A stretch of DNA of 64,000 bases from NCBI RefSeq assembly GCF_020379485.1, contig NC_063446.1:14940471-15004470 (forward strand), written 5' to 3'. Shown one piece after another: positions 47,371 through 58,590 of the stretch (the stretch's first letter is position 1; every line of letters starts with the position of its first letter). The notes below the pieces were generated by a model that was given only the letters and a program-made list of their open reading frames with translations, did no database searches and had not been told where the DNA came from. The position numbers and the translations under genes were made by a program. The stretch comes from Brassica napus. Taxonomy: Eukaryota > Streptophyta > Magnoliopsida > Brassicales > Brassicaceae.

Positions 47371-48804
47371 GTAAGAACTTATTACTATTTTAATTTTCTT
47401 GACAGTCCTGTGTTTTAAAAAATAATAATAATAAGTTCCAGTCATTCGATTCGTAATTTTAAAACTGAAAGTATTATACTTGCGATGATTCCATGTTACA
47501 CAAACCATATGTTTATATTCGCAATAGTACTCAAATTCTGATTTTGATCTCGAGTGATTTTATTTTTCATTCTTTATGCCATAGAATCATAGATCACTAA
47601 CTTTTTAATTAACGCCATTTGAAATGGAATAGTTTATTAAATTATTTTTTTATTATTCAATAGATTATTATCTATACTATTAAAATAAAAGTCATGATTT
47701 TTTTTTCATCTGTGATATTTTAAATAGACTATCCCTAGAAAGTTGTTTATATATTTTTTTTTATTTTCATGATAAAATCTTAACAACCTATTTAATTCTC
47801 TTTTTATTCCATCAAAATATTATAAGATATGCATAATTTCGAAAATATAATATTCCATCAATATATATTAATACTATTAAAAAATATATTTTTTATCTAC
47901 TTGCAAATAGTCTAGATTGGACTATTTCATTTATTTAGTTTTTATTATTTGGCATAGAACAAACTTAGTTATTATTAAATATACGCATAATCTTTACATA
48001 TTATTTAAATAATTTCAAAATAAGATCAAAAGATATTATTGAATATTTTTTTTCTAATATTTCTTTTTAACAATATCTTTTGATATCTTTTTTTTTAAAA
48101 TATCATTATTTTTTTAATATTTATTTTAAATAATGAAAATTTGTAATTATTTTAAATTTTACATATGAATATTAATTCATTTTTGTTTATCGAATAAGAA
48201 ATAAAAATTATATAATATTTATATATACATAATTTATATTCATTATTAAATCATTACAGTAAATAATATATATAACATAACTTAATGTATTTACTGACTG
48301 TTTTATAAGTTATAAATTAAAAGATTACATATACATAATAACACATATTCATACAGTTTACAACATACTTTGATCAATTTACTAATGCAAAATATTCAAA
48401 ACAAGATATTTAAAATTAGTAAATAATTTAATATTTAATATAATATCAAATTAGAATATTAAAATATAATTTAATCTAATCAAATTTGATAAATAAAATA
48501 ATAAATCTAGTTGACATTAATATTATTTGATTATATGGTATATTGAATTATATATCATGATTTACAATTACAGATATTGCAACTATTTCATAAAAATGTA
48601 AACATATATCAAGTATTAGATGGGTGTCATATAACTAATTTATATTATAATAAATATTTAAGATACTTATTTAAAATTTAAATACTTATTTTTAGATATA
48701 ATTTCAAAATAAATATATAATTGAATATTTGAGGTACATATTTATGTTTCAAATTTTTACACTTGTGATTAATTTAGATATCTTTAACGGCCTGATTTAT
48801 TCAG

Positions 48805-49225
48805 CTAGGTGGGTCACCGGTTTCTTGGAAAACATTCAAACAAGACACAATCTCTCGCTCGTCGACGGAGGAAGAATACAAGGCAATGCCGGATACAGTT
48901 CAAAAGTTTATTTGGTTGAAAAATATACTGACTACATTTGGCATCTGCTTTGACAAACCAATTACGTTTTATTGTGATAACATTTCAACAATTCATATGG
49001 AAACTAATATCATTTTCCATGAAAGGACGAAGCCTATTGGAACTAATTATCATTTCATAAGAGATAAGATTGCGAGAGATTTTGTTACAACAAAACATGT
49101 TTCGACAAAGTTGCAACTTGTTAATATTTTGACATAGGCACTTGGTAAGAAGGTGTTTATAGCATTTCTTGTATGTCGAGTTGGAAGTTCGAAACTTACA
49201 CCCTCCAACTTGAGGGAGGGGGTAT
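48805..49225 (+). pseudogene. Ty1/Copia RNase H fragment and polypurine tract
   Basis: The frame containing 48886 reads SWKTFKQDTISRSSTEEEYK, then IWLKNILTTFGI, DKPITFYCDNISTIHM and YHFIRDKIARDFVTTKHVST: the C-terminal RNase H domain of Copia Pol, with its Glu (STEEEY) and Asp (CDNIS) residues. A TAG (49135-49137) interrupts before ALGKK. A polypurine tract GAGGGAGGGGG (49212-49222), the plus-strand primer site, precedes TG at 49226, where a 3' LTR would begin. The upstream Pol domains are missing. Confidence 0.85.
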
Positions 49226-49349
49226 TGAGATATGTACAGATCTACAATAGTTATGATTGGATAGGATTATATATTTTGTGTATCTATGTTTTAGGATAGA
49301 AACCTTTTAATAAATATAAGATCTTGGACCTTAGAATTGAAAAAAAAAA
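49226..49349 (+). mobile_element. Truncated Copia LTR start ending in poly(A)
   Basis: The sequence starts TGAGATATGTAC directly after the polypurine tract, and ends after AATAAA (49309-49314) and a 10-base A run (49340-49349). An LTR that stops at a poly(A) looks like a reverse-transcribed Copia transcript rather than an excised full element. No clear target duplication was found. Confidence 0.55.
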
Positions 49350-49587
49350 CACTTTTCATATATTCTGTTTTTGACAAAACATTTTCAATTTTAGTAAATT
49401 AATGATTCTTAATAAGAAAATCTAGACTTTTCAAAATTATATGACTTATCCACATTGTAAATTCAGTATCAACATACATGTATAAATACATATATATTTA
49501 TATGTATAATTGATTAGTAGGCTAAAAGAAGAAGAGAAGACAACTTACAAAGACTGAAAAGTTCGGTGAACAAATAAAAAGAGGAAA

Positions 49588-49704
49588 ATGGATACAGGTT
49601 CCTTAATCATAGTCTTTGTCTTTGTGGCGGTCAGCATCTTAGGTTGTGCAGCTTGTTGTATCATCAAACGGTTAGTGGGAGAGAAATATGTCAACGATTC
49701 ATAA
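49588..49704 (+). CDS. Possible 38-residue membrane protein, unidentified
   Basis: A short frame is preceded by a plausible promoter and leader: TATAAATACATATA near 49480, then a purine-rich leader (AAGAAGAAGAGAAGACAAC) and AGAGGAAA directly before ATG. The product has one hydrophobic segment (residues about 5-22, LIIVFVFVAVSILGCAACC), then a short basic tail (IIKRLVGEK). Three cysteines at the membrane border could be lipidated. GGTTAGTG after the Lys-Arg codons could be a splice donor, in which case this is only a first exon. I do not recognise the family. It lies between two Copia fragments but its composition is unlike theirs. Confidence 0.4.
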   Translation: MDTGSLIIVFVFVAVSILGCAACCIIKRLVGEKYVNDS

Positions 49705-50339
49705 CTATTATTCTGTTGCCAATTAACTATGCCTTTTTGTTAGTTTTCAATCAAGTGTTGTTCAACATAATGATATTGTTGTAACTATATTATATTTGCA
49801 AAATTAAATTATTGGTAAAGTCAAAGAACTTCCAAATCTACCACCTATTAAACAACACTACAGTTTATATTACCGAAACAGAGCTTTAGATTATTATTTT
49901 TATAACACAAACAAAGTTTTAGATATAAGAGAATACTACATGATAACCTGCGCGCATGCGTGGACAATGTTTTTATACTAATGTTTGTTCATTAAATGAT
50001 TTTAACATTTTGCAACACTACAATCTTTGTCAATTGTAAAATGATGAATACAAATATTGGTCTCTTAAATGTATCATCATGATTGAAGAGTTAACGTATG
50101 ACAGCTCATTTTAATTATTTTAAGACTTCAGTGGACAAAAAGAAATTAAGTTTTACGGCTGAAATAAATCACAAAAATCAAATAGGCAACATCGATTGTA
50201 AAATGACGAAAGAGGATTAGGTTTTTTTTTTTGGACAAAAGAGGATTAGGTTTTTTGCTCTCGATTTGTCTACTATTGACTCTCCAAAATTGATTTCATT
50301 TTCTATCTCTATAAAATTGTACTTTCGTTCTCGTTTCTG

Positions 50340-50560
50340 TTTCACATTAAAAAGTGATTTCATTTTAAAAAAGTTTGGTAATCACCAAGTAGAAGGAGAA
50401 AATTTTACTGAAATATTTGCACCATTTGCGAAAAATGACCACAAGGCTTTCTTGAGGTAGTGGCTGCCAGATATTTGGAAGTACAACTGATGGATGTGCA
50501 TAATGCATTTTTGCATGGTGACCTTGTGGAGGAGGTAGTTACGAAATTACTATCTGGTAT
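50340..50560 (+). pseudogene. Ty1/Copia reverse-transcriptase fragment, frameshifted
   Basis: The first frame gives GNHQVEGENFTEIFAPFAK. After a shift near 50450 a second gives VAARYLEVQLMDVHNAFLHG and DLVEEVV, the start of the Copia reverse transcriptase with the conserved D-V-x-N-A-F-L-H-G motif carrying one catalytic Asp. It lies downstream of the RNase H fragment at 48.8 kb, the reverse of the normal order, so the two are separate insertions or a rearrangement. Confidence 0.85.
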
Positions 50561-50684
50561 AAAAATTTAAGAAATACCAGAAATAATCTCCAGGTTATTT
50601 GTTCAGGTGGCTAATAACACTTTGGTTTAGGATATGTTTGTACAACAATCTTACAAGATTATTTCTGGTATTTCTTAAATTTTT
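50561..50684. repeat. Perfect 29 bp inverted repeat around a 66 bp loop
   Basis: Left arm 50561-50589 (begins AAAAATTTAAGAAATACCAG) is the exact inverse of right arm 50656-50684. It directly follows the Copia RT fragment. Confidence 0.9.
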
Positions 50685-50787
50685 GAGCGGATACGCATCG
50701 AGTTTTTTAGTTTGGGTTTGATTTAGACTTCGGGTTACGGATTTTATGCCCAAAACTACTTTAAATAAAGAAAATCTAGACTAACCA

Positions 50788-51198
50788 CATAAAGGGTAAA
50801 AGACACTTATACCACTAAGGTTAAATAATCTAGACTAAGGGTTTAGAGTTGAGAGGTGGAGTAGGATTTTTCGAATGTGAAATTTAGGATTCTAATAAAG
50901 ATATAAATAAATACTTAAAAAATATATAATTTTTTAAAATAGTTTCAAACATAATTTTTCATTTTCAAAAACAAAATTGAAAAAAAAAATTTAGAAAAAA
51001 GTTCGAATTTTAAAAAGTATAATTCGAAAACAAAAAAAAATATTATTTTTATTTAAATAATGATTTATTATATATATAGGGCACAAGGGTATAAGAGTCT
51101 TTTGTCACTTGATGAAGAATGTATTTTTGAAAATGTCCCTTTAGTGGTGGTAAAGATGAAAAGTGGTACCATGAAATTGGTAAACATGAAATTTTCCC
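50788..51198. mobile_element. Non-autonomous MULE (MITE), 5'-truncated copy
   Basis: It is co-linear with the complete element at 16528-17049 from GGGTAAAAGACACTTATACC onward, including GTGAAATTTAGGATTCTAAT, GGGTATAAGAGTCTTTTG and AAAAGTGGTACCATGAAA. The right terminus ends ATTTTCCC. The first 90 bp or so of the family is missing. Confidence 0.8.
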
Positions 51199-51473
51199 TA
51201 AAATAGAAGTCATGACTTCTTTCATGTGTGATATTTTAAATTAACTATTCCTAGAAAATTGTTTATAATATATATATTTTTGTGTATTTTCATGATAAAA
51301 TCTTAACAACTTATTTAATTCTCTTTATTATTCCATCAAAATATTATAAGATATGCATAATTTCGAAAGTATAATATTACATCAATATAATTAGATTTGC
51401 ATATAACCATTTATAATCTACTTAATAATAATAACATTTAATTATTCTAGAGTTTATACTTGTATATGATCTA

Positions 51474-51511
<38 letters not shown>

Positions 51512-52372
51512 TAACATTTATTATGCAAATATAATAGTGTTAGGATTTTTAATATTTGATTCGATTTTATTATTTCACCTTGCAAATAATAAAATCGAAT
51601 CAAATATTAAAAATTCTAACACTATTGTATTTGCATAATAAGTGCTATTATTATTAATTATATCATACATGTATCAATATTTATATAGGTATTTTGTTAA
51701 CAAACATGTATTGATAAACCTATAATATTTTAAAATACAATACTAGAGATTCAACCATATAATGTTTTTATAATAAATCGCTTAATACAAATAATTTTTT
51801 TTATTTAAATACAAATATATATTAAGCGATTTATTATAAAATAGTATATGGTTGAATCTATAGTATTGAATTTTAAATTATATATATATATATATATATA
51901 CATGTTTTTAACACAACACCTATATAAATATTGATACATGATAATATAATTAATAATAATAAAATTTATTATGCAAATACAATAGTGTTAGGATTTTTAA
52001 TATTTCATTTGATTTTATTATTTGAAGGTAAAACTTTATCATAAAATCAAATAAAAATCCTAATACTATTGTGTTTTCATAATAAATGTTATTATTATCA
52101 TATACAAGTATAAACTCTAGAATAATTAAATGGAATTTTTATTAAGTAGATTATAAATGGTTATATGCTACTAATATAATCATATATTTATGGAATATTA
52201 TATTTTCGAAATTATGCATATCTAATAATATTTTTATGAAATAAAAAAGAGAATTAAATTAGGTTGTTAGGATTTGATCATGAAAATACAAAAAAAACAT
52301 AATATAAGCAACTTTATAGGGATTGTCCATTTAAAATATCACACATGAAAAACTCATGTCTTCTATTTTAAT
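51199..52372. repeat. Two-level palindrome of about 1.17 kb
   Basis: The outer arms (about 51200-51470 and 52098-52372) are inverse copies with moderate divergence; for example AGTTTATACTTGTATATGAT pairs with ATCATATACAAGTATAAACT. Each side contains its own hairpin: 51519-51641 and 51968-52086, both built from TATTATGCAAATA-AATAGTG and its inverse. A middle pair of arms (51645-51710 and 51900-51958) encloses a central hairpin (51738-51870, stem AATAAATCGCTTAATA). Drawn as single strand it is a cloverleaf. A triplet microsatellite (ATA)n lies at 51477-51507 and a TA run at 51878-51900. Confidence 0.85.
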
Positions 52373-52446
52373 ATTTACCCACAAGTAAAGGTAACTAAAA
52401 TATTTAAGTATAGATAAACAAAACCCTCACAGTTGTGCGAGTCTAG

Positions 52447-53160
52447 CTTTTTTATATTTATTAAAAATGATCGTTAAAACGAAGTGAATAAGACTAGCTA
52501 TTTATCATCATCCTTCATACCACCGGATTTCATAATGTTGGAAGTAAGATAATGCGATAATAGAAACCGAAATGTTGAAATGTAAACCTCATATCGCCAT
52601 GGCAAACCGGATTGTATTACACTAAATTAATTATCAAATATAGAGTACTTTACCGATTTCATTTAATTTATAATCTAACTATTTATTTTTGATAAGATGA
52701 ATTTGATCAATTTTTGTCTATGATAAATAAATAAATAAATAAATAGACTATACAATAAATGTCTCATCAGAGCATTTTTCTAATTCTTTAACTTTGTATT
52801 AACGGACTTAGAAACCAAAAATTCAATATCTACTCTTTTGAGTATGGACAACTTCAGAAATTAAAGATGATTGATGTCTTTCCATGAAGAAGATTGATGT
52901 TTTATAATGATATCGAGAATTAACAGGCTTGGTATAGTTAGCATTAGTCATAAATCATAACTGTTGAAGCAAGAACCTTTATGGAAAACATAGTAAGCTA
53001 CTAACTCTCAAAATCAAATTACATTTTTATCAAAAAAAACTCTCAAAATCAAATTACATTGAAAATAATAATTTTTCGAAAAGCTATTCAATTAAAATAT
53101 ATGGATAGTATTATCCACGTAGATGACTTTGAGAAAAATACATTGAAAGTATTACACATA
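52447..53160. other. AT-rich spacer
   Basis: No gene. A short TAAA-type microsatellite lies at about 52727-52744. A small direct duplication CTCTCAAAATCAAATTACAT occurs at about 53006 and 53040. Confidence 0.5.
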
Positions 53161-54440
53161 CTAGTGGTTTTTCCGCGCTACGCGCGGAGCGATTGTTTAT
53201 TGTTTTTATAAATATTTTGTTTATGTTGTACATTTTTTTTACTATGGAGGTTAGTATTGGTGCTTAGTTTTTCATGAAATCAGCAGCCAACATTTTGCTA
53301 TACACGATGATGTTAAGTTTTGTTTTAATTGTGCGACTTTTATTTTACAATTATGTTTTATATATATTATTATTTTTTGTAATGTATATGAGATTCAGGA
53401 TCAACATTGTGAATAATGTGTATTGGGTTTAGGAGTGAAGATAATTGCTATTAGGTTTAGTAGTGTGAAGATATATTGGAAGAAAATGGTGAATTGTATG
53501 TTATAGCCTCAGCATTTGAAGTTTAAATTTAGACATTTAGCTTTGTTTTACATTTGAAATGTATTTGCTTTTTATATTATTGTTATGAAAAAGTAATGGT
53601 GGGAATGAAAAATATATATTTTTGGGGATAAATTATTTAAAAAAAAATATTTTGCATTAAAATTTAAACAATTGTAGAAAGCAATACAACAATTAGAATG
53701 AAATTTAAACATAATAAACCCCATATTAATTTTGTGTAATCAGAAATCAAAGATTACTTTCTCTACATACCGGTCAACTTATGTTTGTACGAAGCCATTG
53801 ATTAATGCAAGAAAAATAGAAATTATGTTCCCAGAACCTCAGAAGATGCACCTCCGCCTATTTGAGCAACGGTCTGCTCTCAAGTTGGCAAGAAGAACAT
53901 AGGAAGACGACATATCTGAAGGCGTCTATCGGATTGCTTAAGCTATAAGATATCTCAATGGTGCAGATCTTTATCGCTCCAAAACACTTATTTATAGCTC
54001 GACCTTGGATATGTTACAAACGCAGCTTGTTAATGAGAATAAATGAGACGGAGTTGGAAGAAAGGTGGGGTGAAGCTTAATGATTGAATTAAGGTTGATT
54101 TTAAGTGAAAGAGAAGACATTACAGGAAAACGCAGTTGAGGACGATGGAAGGTGAAGGCGTCGATCAGCTGAAGATGGCATACCTAACTCTAAACACAAA
54201 CGGGCCGCATATATCAAAGTATGGACCAAGAAATAAATAGAAATTTCCAATAAATAATCAAAAAATTCAGCTAATCCGCGAGCCAGAAACACCAAAGAAA
54301 AAAGAAGAAAAAAAACACAAATTGGAAGAAAAAGAAAAAAGAAGAAGCTCTCTCTTTGGTCGACACGTGTCGCAAAATGCAGATATGAGAGATGATGTGG
54401 CGCATTGTGGAGAGTTTCTCTTCAACTTTATTATTATAGA
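53161..54440 (-). mobile_element. Non-autonomous Helitron
   Basis: On the minus strand it starts TCTATAATAATAAAGTTGAA (from 54440, after A) and ends with the hairpin CCGCGC-GTA-GCGCGG, then AAAAACCA and CTAG (53164-53161) before T. The part 53820-54200 is less AT-rich than the rest and could be captured genomic DNA, but no protein was recognised. Confidence 0.85.
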
Positions 54441-54527
54441 TATGGTATTCCGTGACCAAGTAAAAAAAATGGGCACATCATGAAATACACATATTGAGAA
54501 ATAATTTAAAAATATAGCCATGTATGT

Positions 54528-54929
54528 TTTTTTTTTTTTTAACACACTCATATCATATATTAAAACCTGCAGCCCAACTAAGAATAGTTGGTGGTATCCA
54601 AATACAATTTTGATTTAGCCAGTGAATCGCTAAGGAGTTTAAGTTTCTGAAAACATAAGAAAACGCAATACAATCAAAAGAAAGGGATAGACGCTCGATG
54701 TCCCGGGAAATTCCGTAGAGATCCTTCGGGTGATTCTTCGAGATGATAAGAGCAACAAGTGCTTGACAAACTGTTTTGATCCAGATTCTTGTAAAACCGG
54801 CTCCGAGGGCGTTGAGTAGAGCCGACCTTATAGCTAGCGCCTCAGCTACTAGGGCAGAAGATGTATTCTCAAATGTCGCCGTACACTGGTGCAGTTGGTC
54901 GTCCTGTTGGGAGATGAAGATCCAGCCAC
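54528..54929 (-). mobile_element. 402 bp 5'-truncated LINE with RNase H fragment
   Basis: It is flanked by the 12 bp direct repeat AGCCATGTATGT (54516-54527 and 54930-54941) and has a poly(A) tail (T run 54528-54540 on the plus strand). The minus strand encodes part of a LINE RNase H domain (SSALVAEALAIRSALLNALG, then FDCIAFSYVFRNLNSLA), with the catalytic Glu in AEALA, while SDS is replaced by KTV. The frame is open but far too short to act. Confidence 0.88.
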
Positions 54930-54941
54930 AGCCATGTATGT

Positions 54942-57900
54942 ATATGTGAGGAAAGATGTGACATTTTGTTACTAAGATGGACATAATTGAACTTTTCAGC
55001 GCGTGACATTTTGTCAAACACGTCGACGAAGAATGAACATATCATCATGAAGTTGCCAATAGTATAGAATGTATAATCTTCAGTAGTATAGTATAGTTAT
55101 TTAATTAATTGACTTAACACCATATTTTCATTCTATATTTCCAAATAAAATAGAAAACAACAAATATTATATTGCATTGCACATTTTTATAGAGTTTCGG
55201 GAAATGGCAAATAAAGTTTAGACGAGAAGATGTTATTGAAGACGGTAAAGAAGATGGTTTAGGTGGAGAAAGTGTATATAACCATGGTAACAAGTATGGT
55301 GGTAGAAAAGGGGGATTTTGCTGTTGGTGTCGGAGGTGAACAAGGAATCAAGGGGTTGATGTTGTTGTTAGTGCCATAAGCAAAGAAAAAAAAATCAAGA
55401 GACAGAAAATGAGATACTGTTTGTTGAGGAATTGGTAGAGTTTTCGCCAAAATTTATAGAAAAAGAAAAATATACAGGAGGTAAAGAAGAGAAAGAGATA
55501 GCCGAAGAAGGTGAGAATATGACAGATGGCAATGGTGATGGAAGAAAAGATGGTAGTGCTGCTGAAAAAACCCGCTGATAATAATAGTGACGATAATGCA
55601 TATGTAGGTGACTGAATAATGAAAGAGGTTGAAAAATGAATGTGGAAAGAGAGGATGATATTAATATATAGTTTACAATTTGCAAAATTATATGTGATAT
55701 TAAATATATACAATTTGCAAAAAGTTTGTATGCGACATTCAATTTTTATTTTTTTAAACAAAATAGAAGAAAATATTTAGTTTGTAGTAACATTTTATTT
55801 TTGATAATAGAATAGACTAATTACGTTTTATATAGAATAGAATAAATTTGTTATATTTTCATACATTTACATTATATATCAAGTTTCATTATATATGTTT
55901 GTTTTTAAAAATTCAAAACATATTATGTAAATAAAAAAATCTCTGTTTTTCAAATAAATAAAAGTTTCAAATAATAATTATTATATTAAAGTAACTAAAA
56001 GAATAGAGGGAAATGTAAAGAGGGGTAAAATGGCAAATAATGTATAAATATACTTCAGATTTTTTGTCATGGTTACTTTCTTAATTAAATTTTTTTGATG
56101 GCTATAGAGTCAAATTTCCCCTTTTTCAGTGTATATACGTTATACTACATGCATATACTTATACTTGAAGATGCAAGCCGATCTTGTATATGTCAATAGT
56201 CTTTTTCGATTAACTAGATGACAAATTCACTGATGTTGGACTTCATTAGTCATTAATGCATAAGGTATATGGAGTGGTAGATACTATGTAGATGCAAGAT
56301 GCTTGATCTGGAGAAAGATAAACTTAGGTTTATTTTTGCTTAGTCGGTGAACTAGTTGTTGATCTAGGTTACAACATATAGTGCACCACTCTGGTGAAGA
56401 CCAGGTGGATGCAAGATAATTATTTGGCGTGGAATAAATTTGAAGAGTAAGTTTATACCGTGGAGAAAAAGCAAGAGGATAAACTTGGGAGCAATTTTAT
56501 TCTTTGAAAAAAAAGAATAAATATAAGGTACTCTAAATATAATTCCAAGAAATGTACTTATTAATATGTAAGTTGTCAATATCCATGGCTTCCTTGGACA
56601 ATGATTTTGGAACGTGGAGATCATATTAAACAGTCATGGATTGATGGTAATTATTGAGTCTTATTATTTTAGAGGAAGGATGAGAATCTCTTGAAAGTGT
56701 TTTTAGATCGTGTTGAAACAAAAGCTGAAGTAATGAAGATAGAAAGACAAATTTGGATAGATTAAAAAATTTCATGGTTTTAATAGATATTGTATAAAGA
56801 TGATTAAACAAATCTTGTAATAGATCATTTATGTGATTTCTAATAAAGTAAAGGTGTATGATTGTGTCCATTGTCTCTCCATTTATTTTTTCATTAATTT
56901 GTTGTGGTTGTATCTTAAACTTATAATACAGTTTGTAAAAACGTGTAGATTTGTTCATGTAGAAATATTGTATATTTTTTACTAAAGAAAATAAAATGAA
57001 TTAAACATCGCTAAGAAATCAACACAAAAGGTAAAAGAAAAGCTATAAGCAACACAATAAAATAAAATTCACAGATTTGAAATCCTCAATGATATAAGAG
57101 AGTGAGAGTCTGACTCCTAAAAGGGTCCTTCTACGAAGAGGACGAACAAGAAGCCATCGAAAAAGGCCCTTTTGATGTCGGTTATGATTTATGAACCCTA
57201 TCATGTGTACGTCCACGCTTATTTTACGTGTTTGCATGTGGACCATCTTATCTGTAACGATTTAGTTATATTAATAGAAACATTTTCCCTCTAGTTCAAA
57301 TTACTGCTTGTGTATATCCTCTACTTGATAATCAGGATAGCGATGAAAAACAAGTGGAAAAATAAATGATTTTAGTTTGTTCTTTGATTCGTAAATGCAT
57401 CTATTTCTTGAGGCCTACATATAGATCGGTCCCTATTACTGAATTGTTTACAACGAAATTAATCATTATTTGTGCAATTGTGCGCAAAGAGTGAAATTTA
57501 CATGCATACCATGCAAGAAAGACTTTTTGTTTGAAACCTGACATCTAAAGTGAGATCACTGAGATGGGACATATACATTTATTTATATACAAAAAGAAGA
57601 TTTTAACTATTCATCGCAGTTTCTAAATGAACATCTAAACATTAAAATAAATAACAAATAAGCAAATGTAAAAGAGATGATTTGTTAAAAAAATAGAGAT
57701 GATAGAGAGGTTGTAAAAAAAACTGAAAAACCTAAATACATTTGATGAAAAAAAATCCCAATATATAAAAGGAATTGAAAGAGTGTTTTTAGTCTATCCA
57801 CCTCAGCATGGAAAATCACCCGATCATGAATCATCATTATGCCCATCATTATGCCACGACAGACCTGTTATTGGTCTGAAACAGAATTTACGGGGGCCTA

Positions 57901-58151
57901 CTCATATTGGTTTGTCAATATTCTCTCATAGGCCAAGTTAAGTCAGCCTAACCCTCTTTTGTAACCCAATAACTGTAGATATTGTTTAGCCTCTTCGGCT
58001 ACGCCGATTGATTTCTGCAAAACACCGTTCATGTGGACCCATTCTCATTCATTCAATTCCATAACTGGCCTCATTAACTCAACAACAACTAGATGTCAAC
58101 TCTCTCTTCAACTTCTTCTGCATTTCTATATAAACGTTGCTCAACACTTCC
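54942..58151. other. Long spacer without a supported gene
   Basis: Several minus-strand frames at 55259-55761 are Ser/Phe/Leu-rich, overlap one another in different phases, and show no conserved motif. Frames at 56364-57246 are likewise unsupported. The balanced stretch 57780-58150 leads into the exon-like segment at 58152 and has a TATATAAAC box (about 58129-58137). Confidence 0.45.
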
Positions 58152-58259
58152 ATGGAAGCCCTATTTTTAACTCAAACACCAATCGGGCTGAGATGCTTTA
58201 AATCATGCACGATCGGTAGTGAGGCAAAGATATTGGAGAACTGTTCCTTCTTGGCTGAT
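58152..58259 (+). pseudogene. First exon of an unidentified gene, probably broken
   Basis: A TATATAAAC box lies about 20 bp upstream of an ATG opening a 36-codon exon (MEALFLTQTPIGLRCFKS, then ENCSFLAD) with a GTGAGT donor in phase 0. The Ser/Cys-containing, acid-poor start could be an organelle-targeting peptide, but this is not certain. A possible second exon lies near 58355-58450 (SSFNLGESFMSSISEQRV, then YTYEKVM) and runs into a stop at 58450. A Helitron terminus 100 bp later (58551) may have cut the gene. Not recognised. Confidence 0.4.
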
Positions 58260-58550
58260 GTGAGTCCACCACATCTTTTTTTTCCCTCTCTTACTGTTTC
58301 ACAAAGTTTTTGATTAGTTTTACAGTTTTACTCAACTCAAGCCGAACAATTCCAGATCTTATGATATCATCATTCAACTTGGGGGAATCCTTCATGAGTT
58401 CAATATCTGAACAGAGAGTTCGTCCTTCTTATACGTACGAGAAAGTGATGTAGTCATCAGAGAAGAAGTCTGAGGCTCCGGGCTGATTACGGAGACGGAG
58501 ACGTAGCGACCAGATGTGACAGTAACTTATTCTAATTCTTAAGAAACTAA

Positions 58551-58590
58551 CTAGATATTGACCCGCGCTTGCAAAGCGCGGAATGTTTTA
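58551..58590 (-). mobile_element. Helitron 3' terminus; far end not located
   Basis: On the minus strand a perfect 8 bp hairpin CCGCGCTT-TGC-AAGCGCGG is followed by GTCAATAT and CTAG (58554-58551), before T. This is a clear Helitron 3' end, so the element extends rightward from here. No convincing 5' head was found before 60014. Confidence 0.75.

Larger units (their letters stand above)
47671..52446 (+). mobile_element. Probable Helitron holding Copia debris and a large palindrome
   Basis: The 5' end TCTATACTATTAAAATAAAA (after A) is a typical Helitron head. The nearest fitting plus-strand 3' end is CTCACA-GT-TGTGCGAG followed by T and CTAG (52443-52446). The head sequence recurs at 51200 and, inverted, at 52372, so several head copies exist and the pairing of these two ends is a guess. 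Contents: Copia fragments, a possible short gene, a MULE MITE and the palindrome. Confidence 0.4.

Noticed and set aside
49936..49975. GC-rich GCGCGCATGCGTGG after ACTACATG, similar to a minus-strand Helitron 3' end
   Set aside because: CTAG is replaced by CTAC, the stem is imperfect and no head was found.
55259..55761. Overlapping minus-strand frames rich in Ser, Phe and Leu
   Set aside because: Three frames overlap in different phases over simple purine/pyrimidine-biased sequence, and none has a conserved motif.
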